NCBI RefSeq assembly: GCF_007993935.1
Contig: NZ_VITY01000006.1
Location: 389,627-453,626, forward strand
Direction: 5' to 3'
Length of the DNA stretch: 64,000 bases
DNA from: Bradyrhizobium macuxiense
Lineage (GTDB): Bacteria; Pseudomonadota; Alphaproteobacteria; Rhizobiales; Xanthobacteraceae
The translations under genes were made by a program, and so were the position numbers. Below, one piece after another: positions 39,001 to 49,101 of this stretch (its first letter is position 1; every line of letters begins with the position of its first letter). The notes under the pieces are model-generated. The model was given only the letters and a program-made list of their open reading frames with translations, ran no database searches and was not told where the DNA came from.

Positions 39001-42000
39001 AAGGTGCCGCGAACACGATCGAGCCCGGCTCGGGATTGGCCGCCGTTGCGGCGGGACGCAGCACGGTCGGCACGATCGCCAGCGGATCGGCGCCGGTGAG
39101 ATCCGCGCCTGCAACCAGGCGCAGCGTTGCTGATCCGGAGCCCGCCGGCAGCGGTGCCGCGATGGCGAAGATCTTGCCGTCCGGCGAGTCCACCGGCGCG
39201 GCAAAGCCGTCGCTGAGGCTGCCATTGATCAGCAGGTTTCCGGCCGCGCGCAACGTCAACACCATCGCTTCACCATTGTAGCGGTAGGTGTGCAGATCGA
39301 TGCCGGAATTGGCGTTGGACGGACTTTGCAACAGCTGGAGATCGCCACTGCTGCGCAGCTCGATGCCCGGCATCAGGTGGAAGGCGGTGACGGCCGTGCT
39401 GGTCAGCGTCCCGATCCCGGCCTTGATGCTCGCGGCAGCGATATAGGCCTGCGCATCGGCATTGGCCTTCGCCAGACTGGCGTCGACATAGGGCGTGCCG
39501 GTGACGTCATAGACCTTGACCGCCTCGACATCGATCTCGTGTGCGCCGACGACCTGGACTCCGTTGTTGCTGATGCGCACGCCGGTGGTGCCGTCGCCGT
39601 TCGCCGTTCGTGGCACGCGCAGCCAGACCTGTCCGCCATTAAGCGCGATGTTCGGGTCGGCACCCGCGACATTGATCACCGGCGTGCTGCTGCCGTCCGT
39701 ATCGAACGTCATCGTGCCGTTGCCGGCAAGGCCGAGGAACACCGTGCCGCCCTTCGCTGCGGTGGTGCCGGCATTGAGCACTGCATGCGCACCGAGCCTC
39801 AGGTTGTCGCCGGCGATGAGGCGGATGGTGGCATCGCTGCCGCCGCTCGCATCGATCAGGCCGGCGACGGTGATGCTGCCGCTGCTCGCGCTCAGCTCGA
39901 CGTCATGGGCGGTGACGTTGCCGACATTGATGTCGCCGGTCGCCAGCGTCAGCGCCTGCTCGCCCGAGAAACCCGCGATGCTGCCGAGCAGCGCGCTCGC
40001 GTTGCCCGAATTGACCGTGATGATCGCCTTGCCGCCGGCGTAGCGTGGATCGGCGCTGGCCAGCAACTGCCCGTCGAGACGGGCAGTGCCGTTCGGCGCG
40101 ACGATGGTGAGCGTCCCGGCGTTGCCGCCCTGGTCGGAATCCACGACGTCGAGCATGGGCAACGTCACCGAGCCGAGCCGGCCGCCGCGCAGATCGACCA
40201 TCGCGCCGGACGCAATTGCGATATCGCCGTTCACGGTCTGCAGCGTCACGCTGCCGGCCGGCGCGATCCGCACCACGTCGAAGAACGGCATCACCGCCCC
40301 GGCGACGTTGGTGACCGACCCGGCCTGCAGCATGATGCCGTTCTGCGCGGTGAAGGTGATCGCGCCGGACGGCAGGTTGATGGTGGTGCCCTGGACGATG
40401 CTCTGCGCCGAGACCGAGAGCGTCGCGCCGTTGGAGGTGGCGACCGGCTGGCCGGCACCGCCCGGCAGCGCGGCAAAAGTGACCGTGCCGGCATTGGCGA
40501 CGAGCTGCGTCAGCGCGCCGGCCTGCGCCGTCACCAGCGGCGTCGCGATCGTCAGACCTCCGCTGACGCTGAAGGTGCCCGGCATCACCTCGCCGGGGGC
40601 GTAGGACACCGAGCCGATCTTTTGCATCGTGCCCGCAGCGATCGGCCCCGCAAAGGCGACGCCGTCGATCACCTGTTGGGACGCCGCCAGCGTTACGGTG
40701 TTGAAGCCGCCGAACGCAAGGCTGCCGCCGCCACCCAGCGTCAGTTGCGTCGCATCGATCTCGAACGCGCCGCGCCCGGTTCCCGTCGCCGCGGCGCCCG
40801 TTGCGCCGCCGTTCAACGTGATCGTGTTGGCGCGGAGCCTGACGCTGTCGGCGGCGGCACCAAAACCGTTGATCACCGGCGCGCTCAACGTCAGCGCCGC
40901 GAGCAAAGGCTGACCGGTCACAGGATCCAGATCACCGAGATCGACCGAGCCATAGACGTTGACCGCGGAGGACGCCGACAGCATCAGGTTGCCGGTTGCC
41001 GGCAGATGACGCAGCGGATCGCCTTCGGACAATTGCGCGAGCAGGCTGGAGCTCAGGTTGAAGCCCGAAGCGCCTCCGGTGCCGAAATTGATCACCGGCA
41101 CGCTGACCATGACGGTCGGCGCCGCGAGGCGGGCGGAAGAATCCATGGTGATGGTGTTCGAGGCGCTCAACGCCAGCACGCTTCCGCCGAAGATTTGCGC
41201 GCCCGCGCCGATGCTCAGCTTGCTCGCGCCGCCGCTCCCCGTCGGCAACGTGATCGGCAGCACCGGTGCGTTGGACGCCAGCACGAACGCCCCCGCTCCG
41301 CCTCCGCTGACACGTGCCAGCGCAATCGATCCCAGGGTCTTGCCGGTCTTCGGATCGTTCGGGAACAGGGTCGGGATCGCGCCGAACGACGTCGTATCGA
41401 TCTGCGCGCCGGCGCCGATCGTGATCGCGCTGCTCGCCGTCAGCATGATTTCGGGCGCGATCAGCACCGCTCCGCTGTCGATCTGGAGCTTCTGCGCCGC
41501 CGGCGTGATGGTCAGCACGTTGCCATACAGGCTGCGCGTGCCGCCGATCAGAATGCTCTGCGCGCCGATGCCGTCGAGCGCACTGGCCTGCAGCCCGGTC
41601 ATGCCCGGCGCTGCGGTGCCGCCCGGCGCAAGGATCTCGAGATTGGAGGCGACGATATCGGCCTGCCCACCCCGGCCGCCCGCCGGGGCCGTGAAGTCAC
41701 CGAACCCGCCTGTGGCCGGCAACGACAGACTGTTGGTCGCACTGATGACGAGTTGCCCTGCATCGATCGGCAGATAGGGCGCCGCGATGCCGCTCGCGGC
41801 CGCCTTGGACGCATAGAACTGCGTCGCCGTGGTTTCGGCATATTGCGACTGCCGGCGGACGACTGATCCGGGCGTGACGATGTAGACCGAGGGAAGCGGA
41901 TCGTGGAAGCCGGTGTTGGCGACCTCGCCGTAGCCAAGTACGCGGTAAGAGCCGTCACGCTGCGCGAAATTCGACAGCCCGGTGGCGGAGGTCTGGTTCA

Positions 42001-45000
42001 CCGCGACGGTGACCTTGAACGCGCCGGGCAACAATGCGTAGTGCCCCGGCAGCAAGGTGTAGGTGCCGGCCGGCAGCCCGGGGCTTCCACTCAGATAGAC
42101 CTGCTGGCCAACCTGCAGGGCAACCGGTGCCGACGCGCTCCGCGTCGGATCGCTGAGCTGCATCTGCGGGTCGCGCGGCGCATAGCGGTTACCGAGGCTC
42201 GGCAGGATCGCGAATGTCTGGGTGCCGCTCAGCGTATCGACCGAGCCGCCGGCACCGCTGACGAACTGCGCGCCGTAGGTGTCGCCGCCGCCGGATTCGT
42301 CGATGCGCGCGGAGGCCGTCGTACCGGATGCTCCCTGGACCGTCAGCGCCCGGCCATAGAACGAGATCGTCTTGGCCGGTGGCGCGCTCATCGTGTTCGC
42401 CGTGCCGCTGTTGTCGTAGCCGTAGATCCAGTCGGTATTGCCGAGCGGCGCGCCATAGGGGATCAACGTGCCCCCCGCCGACACCGACGTGATGCTGCCC
42501 GCCAGCAGGTTGATCGCTTTCGTGCCGGAAGGATTATTCGGGTCTCCGAAGGTGATCTGCCCGAGCGGCGCCAGCAGGACGCCATCCTGATTGATGGTCG
42601 GCGCGATGATCTGCACGGATCCGCCCGCCGACAGGGGTATGTAGGGCGTTTTGCCGTTGCTGATAAAGCTGACCACGCTGTTCGGCCCGGTCGCCTGAAT
42701 CACGAACTGACCAGCGGGTATGCTCGCGTATCCATTGATGATCGGCCCTGTGCTGATCGGATAGATCTCCGTCCCGGTGAACGTCAGGTCGCCAGCAGTC
42801 GCCAGCGGGGTAGGCCTGTTACTGGCGTAACCGGGTGAATTTCTGGAGGCCGGCACCAGGCGGATGTCACCCAGGCTGTTGAACGATATGTTGGCGAAAC
42901 CAGGCAGCGATACCGCCTGCTGAACCGGGGTGGAGAAATCGGTGAAGCTGGTGACATAGCTGTATCTCGCACCGCTGCGCAGCGTACCTTCGATGTCGAT
43001 CAGGTTGGCATCGACCTCGAGATGCGCCGTACCAGCCATGGGCGCTGCGCCGTAGCTGCCGAGGGCGACGTAGCTGGCGCTGGTATATTCGTTGACGTTG
43101 CGCTGGCCGCCGCCGATGTCGACATAGGGCGCGCTGAGCCGGACGCTGGCGCCCGGCTTCGCGCTGATGTTGGTGGCGTTGATGGTCAGGCTGCGCGGCA
43201 AGACGAGATTGACGCTGCCGTCGAACACCAGCGCATCGACGGCGCCGAGCGACGCCGACGCGAAACCGCCGCTGGAGATCTGGTCGGCGCCGATGAACAG
43301 CTTCCCGAGCAGGTTGCCCGGGATCGCTTGCCCCGGCGACAGACCCGCCGACATCAGCGGCGCCGCCTGGCTCACGATGGTCTGGAAGATCGGCTGGACG
43401 AATTGCGAGGCCCCGGAGCTGTCGGCGACATAGGCCCCGGCCATCTGATCGATCGTCAGGCTGCCGCCCGCAACCCCGGCCCCACCCGCCTGCGCCTTCA
43501 TGGTGGCGTCGAACAACAGACCGAGCGATGCCCGGATCGCGACGCTGCCGCCCGGCGTCGCAACAGGCGACTGGGTTGCTCCGGATCGACCCGCGACCTG
43601 GAGGATCGTTCCCGACGCCCCCGACACGTCAATGATCGCCCCGGCCTGTGCCACGACGACGCCGAGCGGTTGCTCGCCATAAGGCTGGGCGGCCGCATAG
43701 GGGTAGTAGAGCGACGGCTGCGCGTCCTGATTGATGTTGACCTGTCCGCCACCGAGCACGGTGTTCACCGGACGCCGCAACGGGTCGAGCGTCGAGGTCA
43801 CGAGCCCGGACGCCAGCAACCGCGCGTCTGCTCCGATCCAGAGCGTCTGCGTCGCGGCATAGAACGGCCCGTTGTAGGGCGGCGTACCAGCCGCTGATCC
43901 AATCGGGACCCAGGGTCCGGGCACGCCGGTCAGATCGAGGTTGATGGTCCCGGCGGGCGCGTTGATCGTGCCGTCGACCGTGAGTTGACGGCGCGCGTGC
44001 AGGGATATCGCCGCCTGAGGATCGGCGTTGATCACGGCACCCCGCTGAACATTGAGATTACCGTTGAAGGCGTCGATCGCGCTCAGGACCAGGTTCACCG
44101 GCGACGACGGCTGATACGAGGACAGCGTCCGCACCGTTGCGACGCTCGCGACATCGCTGCCGGTGGGCGCCGACACGGCTTGCGGATTCGGAATCAGATT
44201 GACCCCATGCAGCTCAAGATCGGTGCCGGCAGCGACCGTCAGGTTCTGGTAGCTGTAGAGCGCGTACTGGCTGAAGCCGCCGCTGGCAAAGAAGCCCGGC
44301 GACAGCCGCAGCACGCTAGCCGGATCGACCGGCATGAGGTTGCTGGTCCCGTCGGCATTGATCGAGCTGACCGTGTTGAGCGGGAGGATGGCGTCTCCGC
44401 CGATCTGGATCGTGGGCGTTGCGATGCTGAGCGCGCCGCCACCGGTGAAGCCGTAGGACCGCAGAGCGCCGCCGAGATAGACTCGGCCCGGATAGGTCTG
44501 CGCGACCTTCGAGTTGCGCAGCGTCGCGCCGAAACCGTCGGCGATCAGCGTGATGTTGCCACCGGTGCCGACCGGCAGGCCGTTGCTGGTCTTGATCTTG
44601 CCTGTACTCTGCATCCAGCCGCCGCTCGACGCATCAATCACCGCGCCGGCATCGATCCGAACATTGCCATAGGCAGCCAGGCTGACGTTGCCGCCGTTAT
44701 AGAGCGTCGGTGTGGCGGCGCTGCCGCCGACGAAATCGTTGACCCACAGACCGCGCGTATCGATCAAGCTGCCGGAATGCAGCTCGACGTCGCCGGTGAT
44801 AACAGTCGTTCCCCCGTGCGCGGCGTTGACGGTGACCGAACCGGCACGCGCCATCAGCTGGCCGTCGATCGAAATTCCGCCGCCGATCAAGCCGATGCTC
44901 GAATTCAGGGCGATCGAGCCGCCGGAAGCAACCTGAAGCCTGGCGCCGTTCACGACGCTGATGGCGGGAGATATGGCTTTGCTGACCGGATCGGTCACGC

Positions 45001-47377
45001 CGCCCCCGGCATTGATGGTGATGCTGCCGTAGTTCGCCTGATCGAGCAGATCGGCCGACAAATAGACGATCTGCTGCCAGGACGGCGGCAGCGGCGACGT
45101 CGCACTCGAAAGCGCCGGCGGCGCGATTGACGGCGTGACGACCACGCTGGCGGGGATGATGCTCGCATCGGATGCCCCGAGGGTGAACGCGGCGCCGGCG
45201 GGAAGCGTGTTGGCGGTCCGCTGATAGGGCCCGTTGACCGTCGCCGTGACAACCGAGGCGTCGACCTCGGCAGCGTTCGCAATCACGCTCAGGGCGCCGG
45301 CGGCGCGTCCTTCGAGATAGGCCGGCTGGTACCGCTGATCAGAGAAAAATGGATTGGCATAAAATTCGGTGACGCCCCAGTGGGCATGATTGACCGTGAA
45401 GCCGACCCCGATCGAGACGTAGGTCAGATCGGCAGGGGCCTGATTGGCGCTGTAGATCCTGCCATCCGAGCCGACCAGCCAGGTAACCGGCACATAGCCG
45501 GCCTGATGCGCGAGCGAGCCGCCGGAAATATCGATCGACGCACCAGGTCGCAGGATGGCATCGCCCGTGGAATAGGCGATCACCGTGCCTCCGGTAGTCA
45601 GGCGCTGGTCGATCGGCCGGTCGACCTGACCGAGCCATCCCGACACCTCCAGCAGGCCGCCCGCAGTGTAGACCCGATCCGAAGCCACCGGGTTGAGTTC
45701 GTGGACGTTCACCCACACGTTCTTGCTGGAAAGGATGCCGCCGCGTTGCAATGGCGAGTCGCGCAGCTCGTTAGCACGCACGTTGACCTGCACGACATCG
45801 CCCGACGCCGCGACCGGCACGCCCTGCAATCCTGAAACGTCGATCAGGGACCCTGCGTCGACAAGAACACGCGCACCATCGCGGTTGGAGTTCGTGTTGA
45901 TCTTGGCGGTGGGATTATCTTGCAGATACAGCTGATCTCCGTAGCTCGATGCCTGCAGCGCCACGCGCCCGGACGGCGCGATGATCGCAGCCCCCGACTG
46001 CACATTGACGAAGCCGCCTTCGACCGTAATCTTCGACTGCGCCTGGGGCTGCGTGTCCTTCGCGGTGAGACCATCCTCCTCGGGGAGCACCGCGGTGACG
46101 CTGCCGCGCGCGAGCTGCGCCGCACCGGTCTGCGTCGACACCGCATAGTGCGTGGAGCTGTCGTAGCCGAACTCCCCCTGCAATCCCTGCTGCGCGGACG
46201 ACAGGATCGAACCGGCCTGATTGACCGAGGTGGTCGCTACCAGCACGCCGGATTGCTGCAAATTCATACCGACCAGCGTGATGTTTCCGGTCGGCGCCGC
46301 GATCAGGCCGGTGTTGCTGACCGTGCCGCCATTGAGCACATTCAGCACCAGACCCTGCTGGCTCGTGCTGCCGCTGGTCGTGACATAAACCGACGTGCCG
46401 GCGGCGAGCGCGGCCTGTCCGCCCGGCGTCACGATGCTGCCGCCGTTCTGCACGTTGGCGCCGAGCAGAAATACGTTGCCGCCTCCCGTGGTGACGGATG
46501 CGGGCGGCGCCGTGACGATCACGGCACCAGCCTCGACGATGACATTGCCGGTTGGGCCGCTGCCGTTGCCGAAGATCGGCGCCTGCAAATTACCGGCACT
46601 GTCAAACGGCGAGCGATTGAGCAGACCGGCCTTGAACTGTTGATCGGTGATATTGAGCGTCGAGGCCACCAGCGAGCCGACATTGACCTGGCTTGCACCG
46701 CCGAAAATGATGCCGTTCTGGTTGATCAGCAGCACCTGGCCGTCGGCCCTGATGTTGCCGAGGATCTGGCTCGGCCCGACATTGCCGATCACGCGATTGA
46801 GCGCGACCCAGTTGCTGTTGCCCTGCTGATTGAAGACGACGTCGGTCTGGGCGCCGACATTGAAGCTCTGCCAGTTGAGGATTGCCTGCGGCGCGGTCTG
46901 GGTGATCCCGACACTGGTGCGTCCGTTCACATTCGCCTGGGTCGGAAGGTTGGCACCAGACCAGAGACCAGATCCGGGCGCAACCTGCAGCCCACCCGGC
47001 GCAAGACCGTTGGGCACCGCGAGCTGCGGCAGCGTGCGCGACGTGCCAGCCGCCTGTGCGGCATTCCGCGCGGCCGCCTGCGCCGCTTGCATGGCCTGGA
47101 TCGCCTGGGCTGCCCGTGTCAGTGCTCCCGAGCTTTTCGCAGCCGCGTCTGCCGCCTGCTGGGCCCCAGTGCTCGCCGCGTCGGCCGCGTATTGCGGCGC
47201 CGCGACCGTCCATGCGCTACCAAACGGCCTCGCATTCGCAGGATGCGCTGCGAGCAACAATGTCACCAGGCCCGTGCCGGCCATCAACCCGCCGCGGGAC
47301 ATCCGGCGCGACAGCGCGCTGACGGCCACTTCACCGCGTGTACGGGGATGATGGGTGGTTTGAGCTCGAACCGGCAT
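36056..47377 (-). CDS. Filamentous haemagglutinin family adhesin (TpsA-like, DUF3739 type)
   Basis: This 3773-residue protein has an extended signal peptide ending near HPANA (residue 49), then an Ala-rich segment (~58-112). A haemagglutination-activity/TPS domain from ~145 contains NQNGIIFG (219-226) and VNVGSLVASTLNI. Thousands of residues of beta-helix-forming repeats rich in Gly, Ala and Asn follow, then a C-terminal DUF3739-like region and a short charged tail. It should be exported by Sec and cross the outer membrane by a TpsB pore, which is not encoded nearby. It is the last gene of a cluster with an ECF sigma factor, FecR and an STN protein. A strong GGAAGGA site precedes the ATG. Confidence 0.88.
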   Translation of the reverse strand: MPVRAQTTHHPRTRGEVAVSALSRRMSRGGLMAGTGLVTLLLAAHPANARPFGSAWTVAAPQYAADAASTGAQQAADAAAKSSGALTRAAQAIQAMQAAQAAARNAAQAAGTSRTLPQLAVPNGLAPGGLQVAPGSGLWSGANLPTQANVNGRTSVGITQTAPQAILNWQSFNVGAQTDVVFNQQGNSNWVALNRVIGNVGPSQILGNIRADGQVLLINQNGIIFGGASQVNVGSLVASTLNITDQQFKAGLLNRSPFDSAGNLQAPIFGNGSGPTGNVIVEAGAVIVTAPPASVTTGGGNVFLLGANVQNGGSIVTPGGQAALAAGTSVYVTTSGSTSQQGLVLNVLNGGTVSNTGLIAAPTGNITLVGMNLQQSGVLVATTSVNQAGSILSSAQQGLQGEFGYDSSTHYAVSTQTGAAQLARGSVTAVLPEEDGLTAKDTQPQAQSKITVEGGFVNVQSGAAIIAPSGRVALQASSYGDQLYLQDNPTAKINTNSNRDGARVLVDAGSLIDVSGLQGVPVAASGDVVQVNVRANELRDSPLQRGGILSSKNVWVNVHELNPVASDRVYTAGGLLEVSGWLGQVDRPIDQRLTTGGTVIAYSTGDAILRPGASIDISGGSLAHQAGYVPVTWLVGSDGRIYSANQAPADLTYVSIGVGFTVNHAHWGVTEFYANPFFSDQRYQPAYLEGRAAGALSVIANAAEVDASVVTATVNGPYQRTANTLPAGAAFTLGASDASIIPASVVVTPSIAPPALSSATSPLPPSWQQIVYLSADLLDQANYGSITINAGGGVTDPVSKAISPAISVVNGARLQVASGGSIALNSSIGLIGGGISIDGQLMARAGSVTVNAAHGGTTVITGDVELHSGSLIDTRGLWVNDFVGGSAATPTLYNGGNVSLAAYGNVRIDAGAVIDASSGGWMQSTGKIKTSNGLPVGTGGNITLIADGFGATLRNSKVAQTYPGRVYLGGALRSYGFTGGGALSIATPTIQIGGDAILPLNTVSSINADGTSNLMPVDPASVLRLSPGFFASGGFSQYALYSYQNLTVAAGTDLELHGVNLIPNPQAVSAPTGSDVASVATVRTLSSYQPSSPVNLVLSAIDAFNGNLNVQRGAVINADPQAAISLHARRQLTVDGTINAPAGTINLDLTGVPGPWVPIGSAAGTPPYNGPFYAATQTLWIGADARLLASGLVTSTLDPLRRPVNTVLGGGQVNINQDAQPSLYYPYAAAQPYGEQPLGVVVAQAGAIIDVSGASGTILQVAGRSGATQSPVATPGGSVAIRASLGLLFDATMKAQAGGAGVAGGSLTIDQMAGAYVADSSGASQFVQPIFQTIVSQAAPLMSAGLSPGQAIPGNLLGKLFIGADQISSGGFASASLGAVDALVFDGSVNLVLPRSLTINATNISAKPGASVRLSAPYVDIGGGQRNVNEYTSASYVALGSYGAAPMAGTAHLEVDANLIDIEGTLRSGARYSYVTSFTDFSTPVQQAVSLPGFANISFNSLGDIRLVPASRNSPGYASNRPTPLATAGDLTFTGTEIYPISTGPIINGYASIPAGQFVIQATGPNSVVSFISNGKTPYIPLSAGGSVQIIAPTINQDGVLLAPLGQITFGDPNNPSGTKAINLLAGSITSVSAGGTLIPYGAPLGNTDWIYGYDNSGTANTMSAPPAKTISFYGRALTVQGASGTTASARIDESGGGDTYGAQFVSGAGGSVDTLSGTQTFAILPSLGNRYAPRDPQMQLSDPTRSASAPVALQVGQQVYLSGSPGLPAGTYTLLPGHYALLPGAFKVTVAVNQTSATGLSNFAQRDGSYRVLGYGEVANTGFHDPLPSVYIVTPGSVVRRQSQYAETTATQFYASKAAASGIAAPYLPIDAGQLVISATNSLSLPATGGFGDFTAPAGGRGGQADIVASNLEILAPGGTAAPGMTGLQASALDGIGAQSILIGGTRSLYGNVLTITPAAQKLQIDSGAVLIAPEIMLTASSAITIGAGAQIDTTSFGAIPTLFPNDPKTGKTLGSIALARVSGGGAGAFVLASNAPVLPITLPTGSGGASKLSIGAGAQIFGGSVLALSASNTITMDSSARLAAPTVMVSVPVINFGTGGASGFNLSSSLLAQLSEGDPLRHLPATGNLMLSASSAVNVYGSVDLGDLDPVTGQPLLAALTLSAPVINGFGAAADSVRLRANTITLNGGATGAAATGTGRGAFEIDATQLTLGGGGSLAFGGFNTVTLAASQQVIDGVAFAGPIAAGTMQKIGSVSYAPGEVMPGTFSVSGGLTIATPLVTAQAGALTQLVANAGTVTFAALPGGAGQPVATSNGATLSVSAQSIVQGTTINLPSGAITFTAQNGIMLQAGSVTNVAGAVMPFFDVVRIAPAGSVTLQTVNGDIAIASGAMVDLRGGRLGSVTLPMLDVVDSDQGGNAGTLTIVAPNGTARLDGQLLASADPRYAGGKAIITVNSGNASALLGSIAGFSGEQALTLATGDINVGNVTAHDVELSASSGSITVAGLIDASGGSDATIRLIAGDNLRLGAHAVLNAGTTAAKGGTVFLGLAGNGTMTFDTDGSSTPVINVAGADPNIALNGGQVWLRVPRTANGDGTTGVRISNNGVQVVGAHEIDVEAVKVYDVTGTPYVDASLAKANADAQAYIAAASIKAGIGTLTSTAVTAFHLMPGIELRSSGDLQLLQSPSNANSGIDLHTYRYNGEAMVLTLRAAGNLLINGSLSDGFAAPVDSPDGKIFAIAAPLPAGSGSATLRLVAGADLTGADPLAIVPTVLRPAATAANPEPGSIVFAAPYLIDANINDSGIIVQIPSVVRTGTRNLELAAAGNIDIQTAFGIYTAGEQATPNFAVPSRSPILSAFTYVYDTYLGYGYDANFNQVPYDVSYPVQAFHPSYQIGGGNLTVKVHGSLIGADAHGGQVNDYAATALDTYWLWTEPLAASPTWFLNFGTYYQPYLDYGSDSFPSVAAFRGLGALGGGNVRVAVDGELRNVDISVPTTGGLTAGGALSVYGGGSLSLTVGRGINYANLLVGQGTADIQAGEIGMAPLSASSLAIARVDLLIGDAQFNVVSRRGINAIVGDPTRMTQQRDPSSSGGYPIPAGLEGNGPPSFYYAAQAPYGFFTSMTANSALSEFTSGGDITVHGDFAPPIFELTAAGGSIRAGKIQQSSFGFNYLAALAAPTARVDLLAQQDIVGFGVSMTAADLTAQVNSASAPAGSDYASTFLNPSPSDTFGGPLSVPSNLVQFNDPHTVHVYAVQGSLTKLALATSERAQVRAGLDIIQPIINIENAGPGDASLVQAGRDIASCQPCSLAYPDFFNIRVEGPGSLSVLAGRDIVAQLGQFRTQGLGITSVGNADNPLLPATGASIGVAVGIGANGPDNAAFINLYFDPRNTDATTQGYLAQLSSYMGGIEGGTLSRDQALADFRKLAPAAQLPFIEQVYFAELKAGGETAANGKGAGGKGYDRAYRAIQTLFPGSVIGGTTTAYAGNLSLFQLARIRTEQGGSINILAPGGGVSLGIENQTPDLTGQTDTARPGLLTLEGGDVNIFTDRSVVVAQSRVFTELGGDILMFSTNGDLNAGKGKQTSIVTSPPLVVYDQYGRAAKTPNTPQTGAGIATLIGVPGVPPGNVDLFAPHGTIDAGEAGIRVSGNLTLEALQVLNVANIQVQGTSVGVPVVQGPPVGALTAANNTAGAAQQPTAAAPAANTGQPSVIIVEVLGYGGGDGVSDPGGNERRRDGNERQSYDPNSMFRVVGNGNLTAEQARQLTDEERQRVTSR

Positions 47378-47424
47378 GACACGTCCTTCCAGCGAACATC
47401 GCAGAGGTCACACCAGCGTGACGG

Positions 47425-47455
47425 GACGCCCCGCTTAAAACTGCATGGATTTTTT
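47425..47455 (-). promoter_or_regulatory. Candidate ECF (FecI-type) promoter for the adhesin gene
   Basis: On the minus strand an A-rich element, AAAAAATCC (47447-47455), is followed after 18 nt by CGTC (47425-47428), about 48 bp upstream of the adhesin ATG. FecI-type ECF promoters often pair an A-tract -35 region with a CGTC-like -10. The 128-bp gap between FecR and the adhesin leaves room for a separate promoter. The match is by eye only. Confidence 0.35.
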
Positions 47456-47505
47456 GTGAAAGTTTCGTGTCACCGCAGAGCGGTCGGAAGATGGTCGGAT
47501 CGCGC

Positions 47506-48492
47506 TCAGCTCAGCAGCACGATTCCGCCAGGCAGCAACCTGACACGCGCATCGAACGCCTGCTGGAGCTGGGTCAGGATCTCGTCCATGCGATCGATCC
47601 GAAAGCGACCGCTGACGGGCAGCCGCGCGATCTCGGCGTTGACAATGAAGATGCGGCCAGGCCGGTAGCGGTTGATCTCCTCGACCACATCGGCCAGCGG
47701 CGTGAAGCGGAACAGCAGGAAGCCGCGTTGCCAGGCGGAGGCAACCTCGATGTCGGCAGCGGCGAGGCTCTCGCCTCGCGCATCGTAGCGCAGTTGCTGC
47801 CCTTCCTTCATGGCGGTCACCTCGGCGCCGCGCTCGACCTTCAGCGCACCCTTGAGGCAAGTCACGCAGACCGGCCGCTCGCCGCCGGCCGGCACGTAGC
47901 GCACATCGAACTGCGCATTGTCGGCAAGAATCCAGCGGTCGGCCGCGCGGACGCCAAAGCTGCGGCCGGTTGTGCCAAACGCCGCCTCACCGGAGAGCAG
48001 CTCGATCCGCGCAACGCCGGGATCGGCGGGCCGCAGCGCGATGCTGGTCTGTACGTTCATTCGGATTGAAACATCGCCCGGCAGCGCCACGCTGCGCTGC
48101 TCGCCGGTGGCGGTCCGGTAGTCGGCCGCGAACTCCGACCAGGACGGCCACAGGCCGAGCGGCGGACGCGCCAGCGCATAGACGCCCGCCGCCGAGGCCG
48201 CGGCCGCGAGTCCGCCGCCGAGCAACACACGCCGATTGAGCGGCCGCGACGCGCTCCTCGACTGTCTGGCCATCGCAGCCGCACGCACGTTGCGGCCGGC
48301 CGGTGCAAGGTCTCGCCACAGGCGGCTCGCGGCGGCAAACGCGGCAGCATGCTCTGCGCTCTGGGCACACCAGCTCCGCAGCGCTTCGGCATCGGCCGCG
48401 GTGGCCTGTCCGGAGGTGAGCTGTCGCACCCAGCCCACCGCCTCCCGCCTGAGCGGATCAAATTTCATATCGTCGTTATCCGTTGCGCTCAT
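47506..48492 (-). CDS. FecR family anti-sigma/sigma regulator
   Basis: This 328-residue protein has an N-terminal DUF4880-like cytoplasmic domain (about 10-70: LRREAVGWVRQLTSGQATAADAEALRSW), one transmembrane segment near residues 90-115 (RRVLLGGGLAAAASAAGVYAL) and a periplasmic FecR domain (ATGEQRSVALPGDVSIRMN). A C-terminal STN-like segment (RRGFRI-type PVSGRFRIDRMDEILTQL) ends the protein. It would hold and then release the adjacent ECF sigma factor on a periplasmic signal. It lies 93 bp after the sigma gene. Confidence 0.9.
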   Translation of the reverse strand: MSATDNDDMKFDPLRREAVGWVRQLTSGQATAADAEALRSWCAQSAEHAAAFAAASRLWRDLAPAGRNVRAAAMARQSRSASRPLNRRVLLGGGLAAAASAAGVYALARPPLGLWPSWSEFAADYRTATGEQRSVALPGDVSIRMNVQTSIALRPADPGVARIELLSGEAAFGTTGRSFGVRAADRWILADNAQFDVRYVPAGGERPVCVTCLKGALKVERGAEVTAMKEGQQLRYDARGESLAAADIEVASAWQRGFLLFRFTPLADVVEEINRYRPGRIFIVNAEIARLPVSGRFRIDRMDEILTQLQQAFDARVRLLPGGIVLLS

Positions 48493-48585
48493 GGCTGGCG
48501 CCCGCCGCGTGCCTGGCCAAGCCGGGACATGGCTCTTCTCACCACCCCTCTCCCAATGACGTTTCCTGCCGGGCGAAACCGCATG

Positions 48586-49101
48586 TTATCCGCCGCTCCG
48601 ACCACGCCGCGCCAGACAATATTCCTGTGCCCGCTGCAGCTCCAGATCCACCAGGCGCAAGGAAATGCCGAAGCGGCGGGCTATCTCCTGCCGCGGCATC
48701 CGATCGAGCCGTGCCGCGAGCAGAATTTCACGGCGGCGCTCCGGCAGCTCGTGCAGAATGGCTTCGAGCGTGCGCAGGTCGGAACGCGCGCGCGCCACCT
48801 GCTCGGGATCGGGCGCACCATCGGCGATCTCCAGCAGCCCGTCGACCTCGGCGGCGCTCAGGGTGCGGCTATCCGCATTGCGCTGGCGATCACGCGCCGC
48901 GTTCATGGCGACGCCAAAGACGTAGTTGCCGGGATTGCCGACCGTACCGACTGAATCCACCTGGGCGATGCGGAGCCAGGCGTCGTGCAGCGCGTCACCC
49001 GCGAGCTCGGACGATCCCAGCCGCCGTGTCAGGCGGCGCTTGAGCTCATCATAGCGTTCGACCAGCAGACGTCTTATCAAGGCAAGGGATGCTTCGGTCA
49101 T
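48586..49101 (-). CDS. ECF RNA polymerase sigma factor (FecI-like)
   Basis: This 171-residue sigma-70 family protein has region 2 over about residues 8-75 (LVERYDELKRRLTRRLGSSE, then HDAWLR and NYVFGVAMNAARD) and region 4 over 112-160 (LPERRREILLAARLDRM, IARRFGISLRLVDLELQRA). This is the FecI group pattern. It overlaps the STN gene by 4 nt and is followed by FecR, so it is very likely controlled by that FecR. Its probable targets are its own operon and the adhesin gene. Confidence 0.92.
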   Translation of the reverse strand: MTEASLALIRRLLVERYDELKRRLTRRLGSSELAGDALHDAWLRIAQVDSVGTVGNPGNYVFGVAMNAARDRQRNADSRTLSAAEVDGLLEIADGAPDPEQVARARSDLRTLEAILHELPERRREILLAARLDRMPRQEIARRFGISLRLVDLELQRAQEYCLARRGRSGG

